DNA of 32,259 nucleotides, from positions 1 to 32,259 of the forward strand of contig JADHXR010000090.1 in assembly GCA_016782865.1 (NCBI GenBank), in the 5' to 3' direction. Shown here in pieces: positions 31,943 to 32,259 of the stretch. Under the pieces are notes generated by a model. It saw only the letters and a list, made by a program, of their open reading frames with translations. It was not told where the DNA came from and did no database searches. Source of the stretch: Phycisphaerae bacterium (GTDB lineage Bacteria > Planctomycetota > Phycisphaerae > Sedimentisphaerales > Anaerobacaceae). How positions within the stretch are numbered: position 1 is the first letter of the stretch; the number at the start of each line of letters is the position of its first letter. A program made the translations under genes and the position numbers.

Positions 31943-32259
31943 ATGTCAAAGAGAAGATGCGTGCAATTCTTGTTCTGTCTGTTGGCAGTATTCGGTTTCT
32001 CAGCCACAAAAGCCGTGGGGGCCGACATCTTGTTCATCTCGGCAATGGACGGCGGCGAAGCGGGCGCGGACGATCTCCTTAAAGCCTTCATGGAAGGTCT
32101 TGGACACACGGTGACGTATTTTGATGATGGCGAAGACGAAGCAGCCACTGAGGCCGCGGCTGCCGCTGCGGATTTGGTCTTTATTTCCGAATCGGTAGGC
32201 TCCGGCAACATCCGGGAAGAAATCACAGAAGTGGAAGTTCCGATGATCGTCAACGAGAT
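31943..32259 (+). CDS. 5' end of a secreted protein of unknown function (cut by the window edge)
   Basis: An open frame of 105 codons runs to the window end. GGAGGAAAG (31930-31938) precedes the ATG, and a signal peptide is clear (MSKRRCVQFLFCLLAVFGFS, cleavage near KAVGAD). The mature part begins ADILFISAMDGGEAGADDLL, continues EGLGHTVTYFDDGEDEAATEAAAAAADLVFISESV and reaches VEVPMIVNE. The alternating hydrophobic strand/helix pattern (ILFIS, then VTYFD, then LVFIS) suggests a flavodoxin- or ThuA-like alpha/beta domain. I recognise no catalytic motif. The rest of the protein lies outside the window. It is divergent from GH127. Confidence 0.85.
   Translation, partial: MSKRRCVQFLFCLLAVFGFSATKAVGADILFISAMDGGEAGADDLLKAFMEGLGHTVTYFDDGEDEAATEAAAAAADLVFISESVGSGNIREEITEVEVPMIVNE

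Overview
The window looks like a chromosomal segment of a planctomycete, most likely of the Phycisphaerae/Sedimentisphaerales type, probably from an anaerobic or sediment setting. This is inferred from gene content. It carries a sulfatase, Gfo/Idh, PHP and TIM-barrel proteins with Tat-type RR leaders; GH172 (DUF2961) and GH127 (DUF1680) carbohydrate enzymes; an HzsA-like cytochrome; a neutral-ceramidase-like hydrolase; and a V-type ATP synthase operon carrying a DUF2764 gene. Intergenic DNA is rich in small dispersed palindromes and degenerate repeats. No tRNA, rRNA, CRISPR array or complete insertion sequence was seen.

Layout. (1) 114-3225, minus strand: a secreted GH172-family protein and a Tat-exported Gfo/Idh oxidoreductase. 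(2) 3226-3971: about 700 bp of non-coding degenerate repeats. (3) 3972-8555, plus strand: an extended -10 promoter drives a discoidin/beta-propeller/dihaem HzsA-like protein followed by a secreted pentahaem cytochrome c, a likely periplasmic electron-transfer pair. (4) 8596-12788, minus strand: a four-gene run read as PHP metal hydrolase, a TIM-barrel protein lacking its core, a nucleoside-hydrolase-like protein, and an M14 zinc carboxypeptidase. (5) 13021-14927, plus strand: a Tat-exported sulfatase closely followed by a rubrerythrin-like ferritin-fold protein, then a terminator. (6) 14928-17425: a ceramidase-like gene bracketed by two blocks of about 0.5 kb of repeat-rich non-coding DNA, including a REPIN-like double palindrome. 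(7) 17426-25094, minus strand: V-type ATP synthase genes in transcription order E, DUF2764, A, B, D, I, K. (8) 25284-28957, minus strand: malate dehydrogenase downstream of an S9 peptidase with two very charged insertions. (9) 29051-31534, minus strand: GH127, flanked by two copies of a small palindrome. (10) 31943 to the right edge: the 5' end of a secreted protein gene divergent from GH127.

Functionally, the outer genes suggest a saccharolytic, sulfated-glycan-degrading lifestyle: sulfatase, GH127 arabinofuranosidase-type, GH172, Gfo/Idh, and a lipid amidase. The core bioenergetic genes are the V-type ATP synthase and malate dehydrogenase. The K subunit retains all the side chains that bind Na+ in Enterococcus NtpK, so Na+ coupling is a concrete prediction. 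The most unusual items are the HzsA-like/pentahaem pair, the Na+ signature in a V-ATPase operon lacking recognisable C, F and G genes, the gutted TIM-barrel gene, and the charged insertions in the S9 peptidase.

All functional calls come from reading translated motifs; no database search was run.
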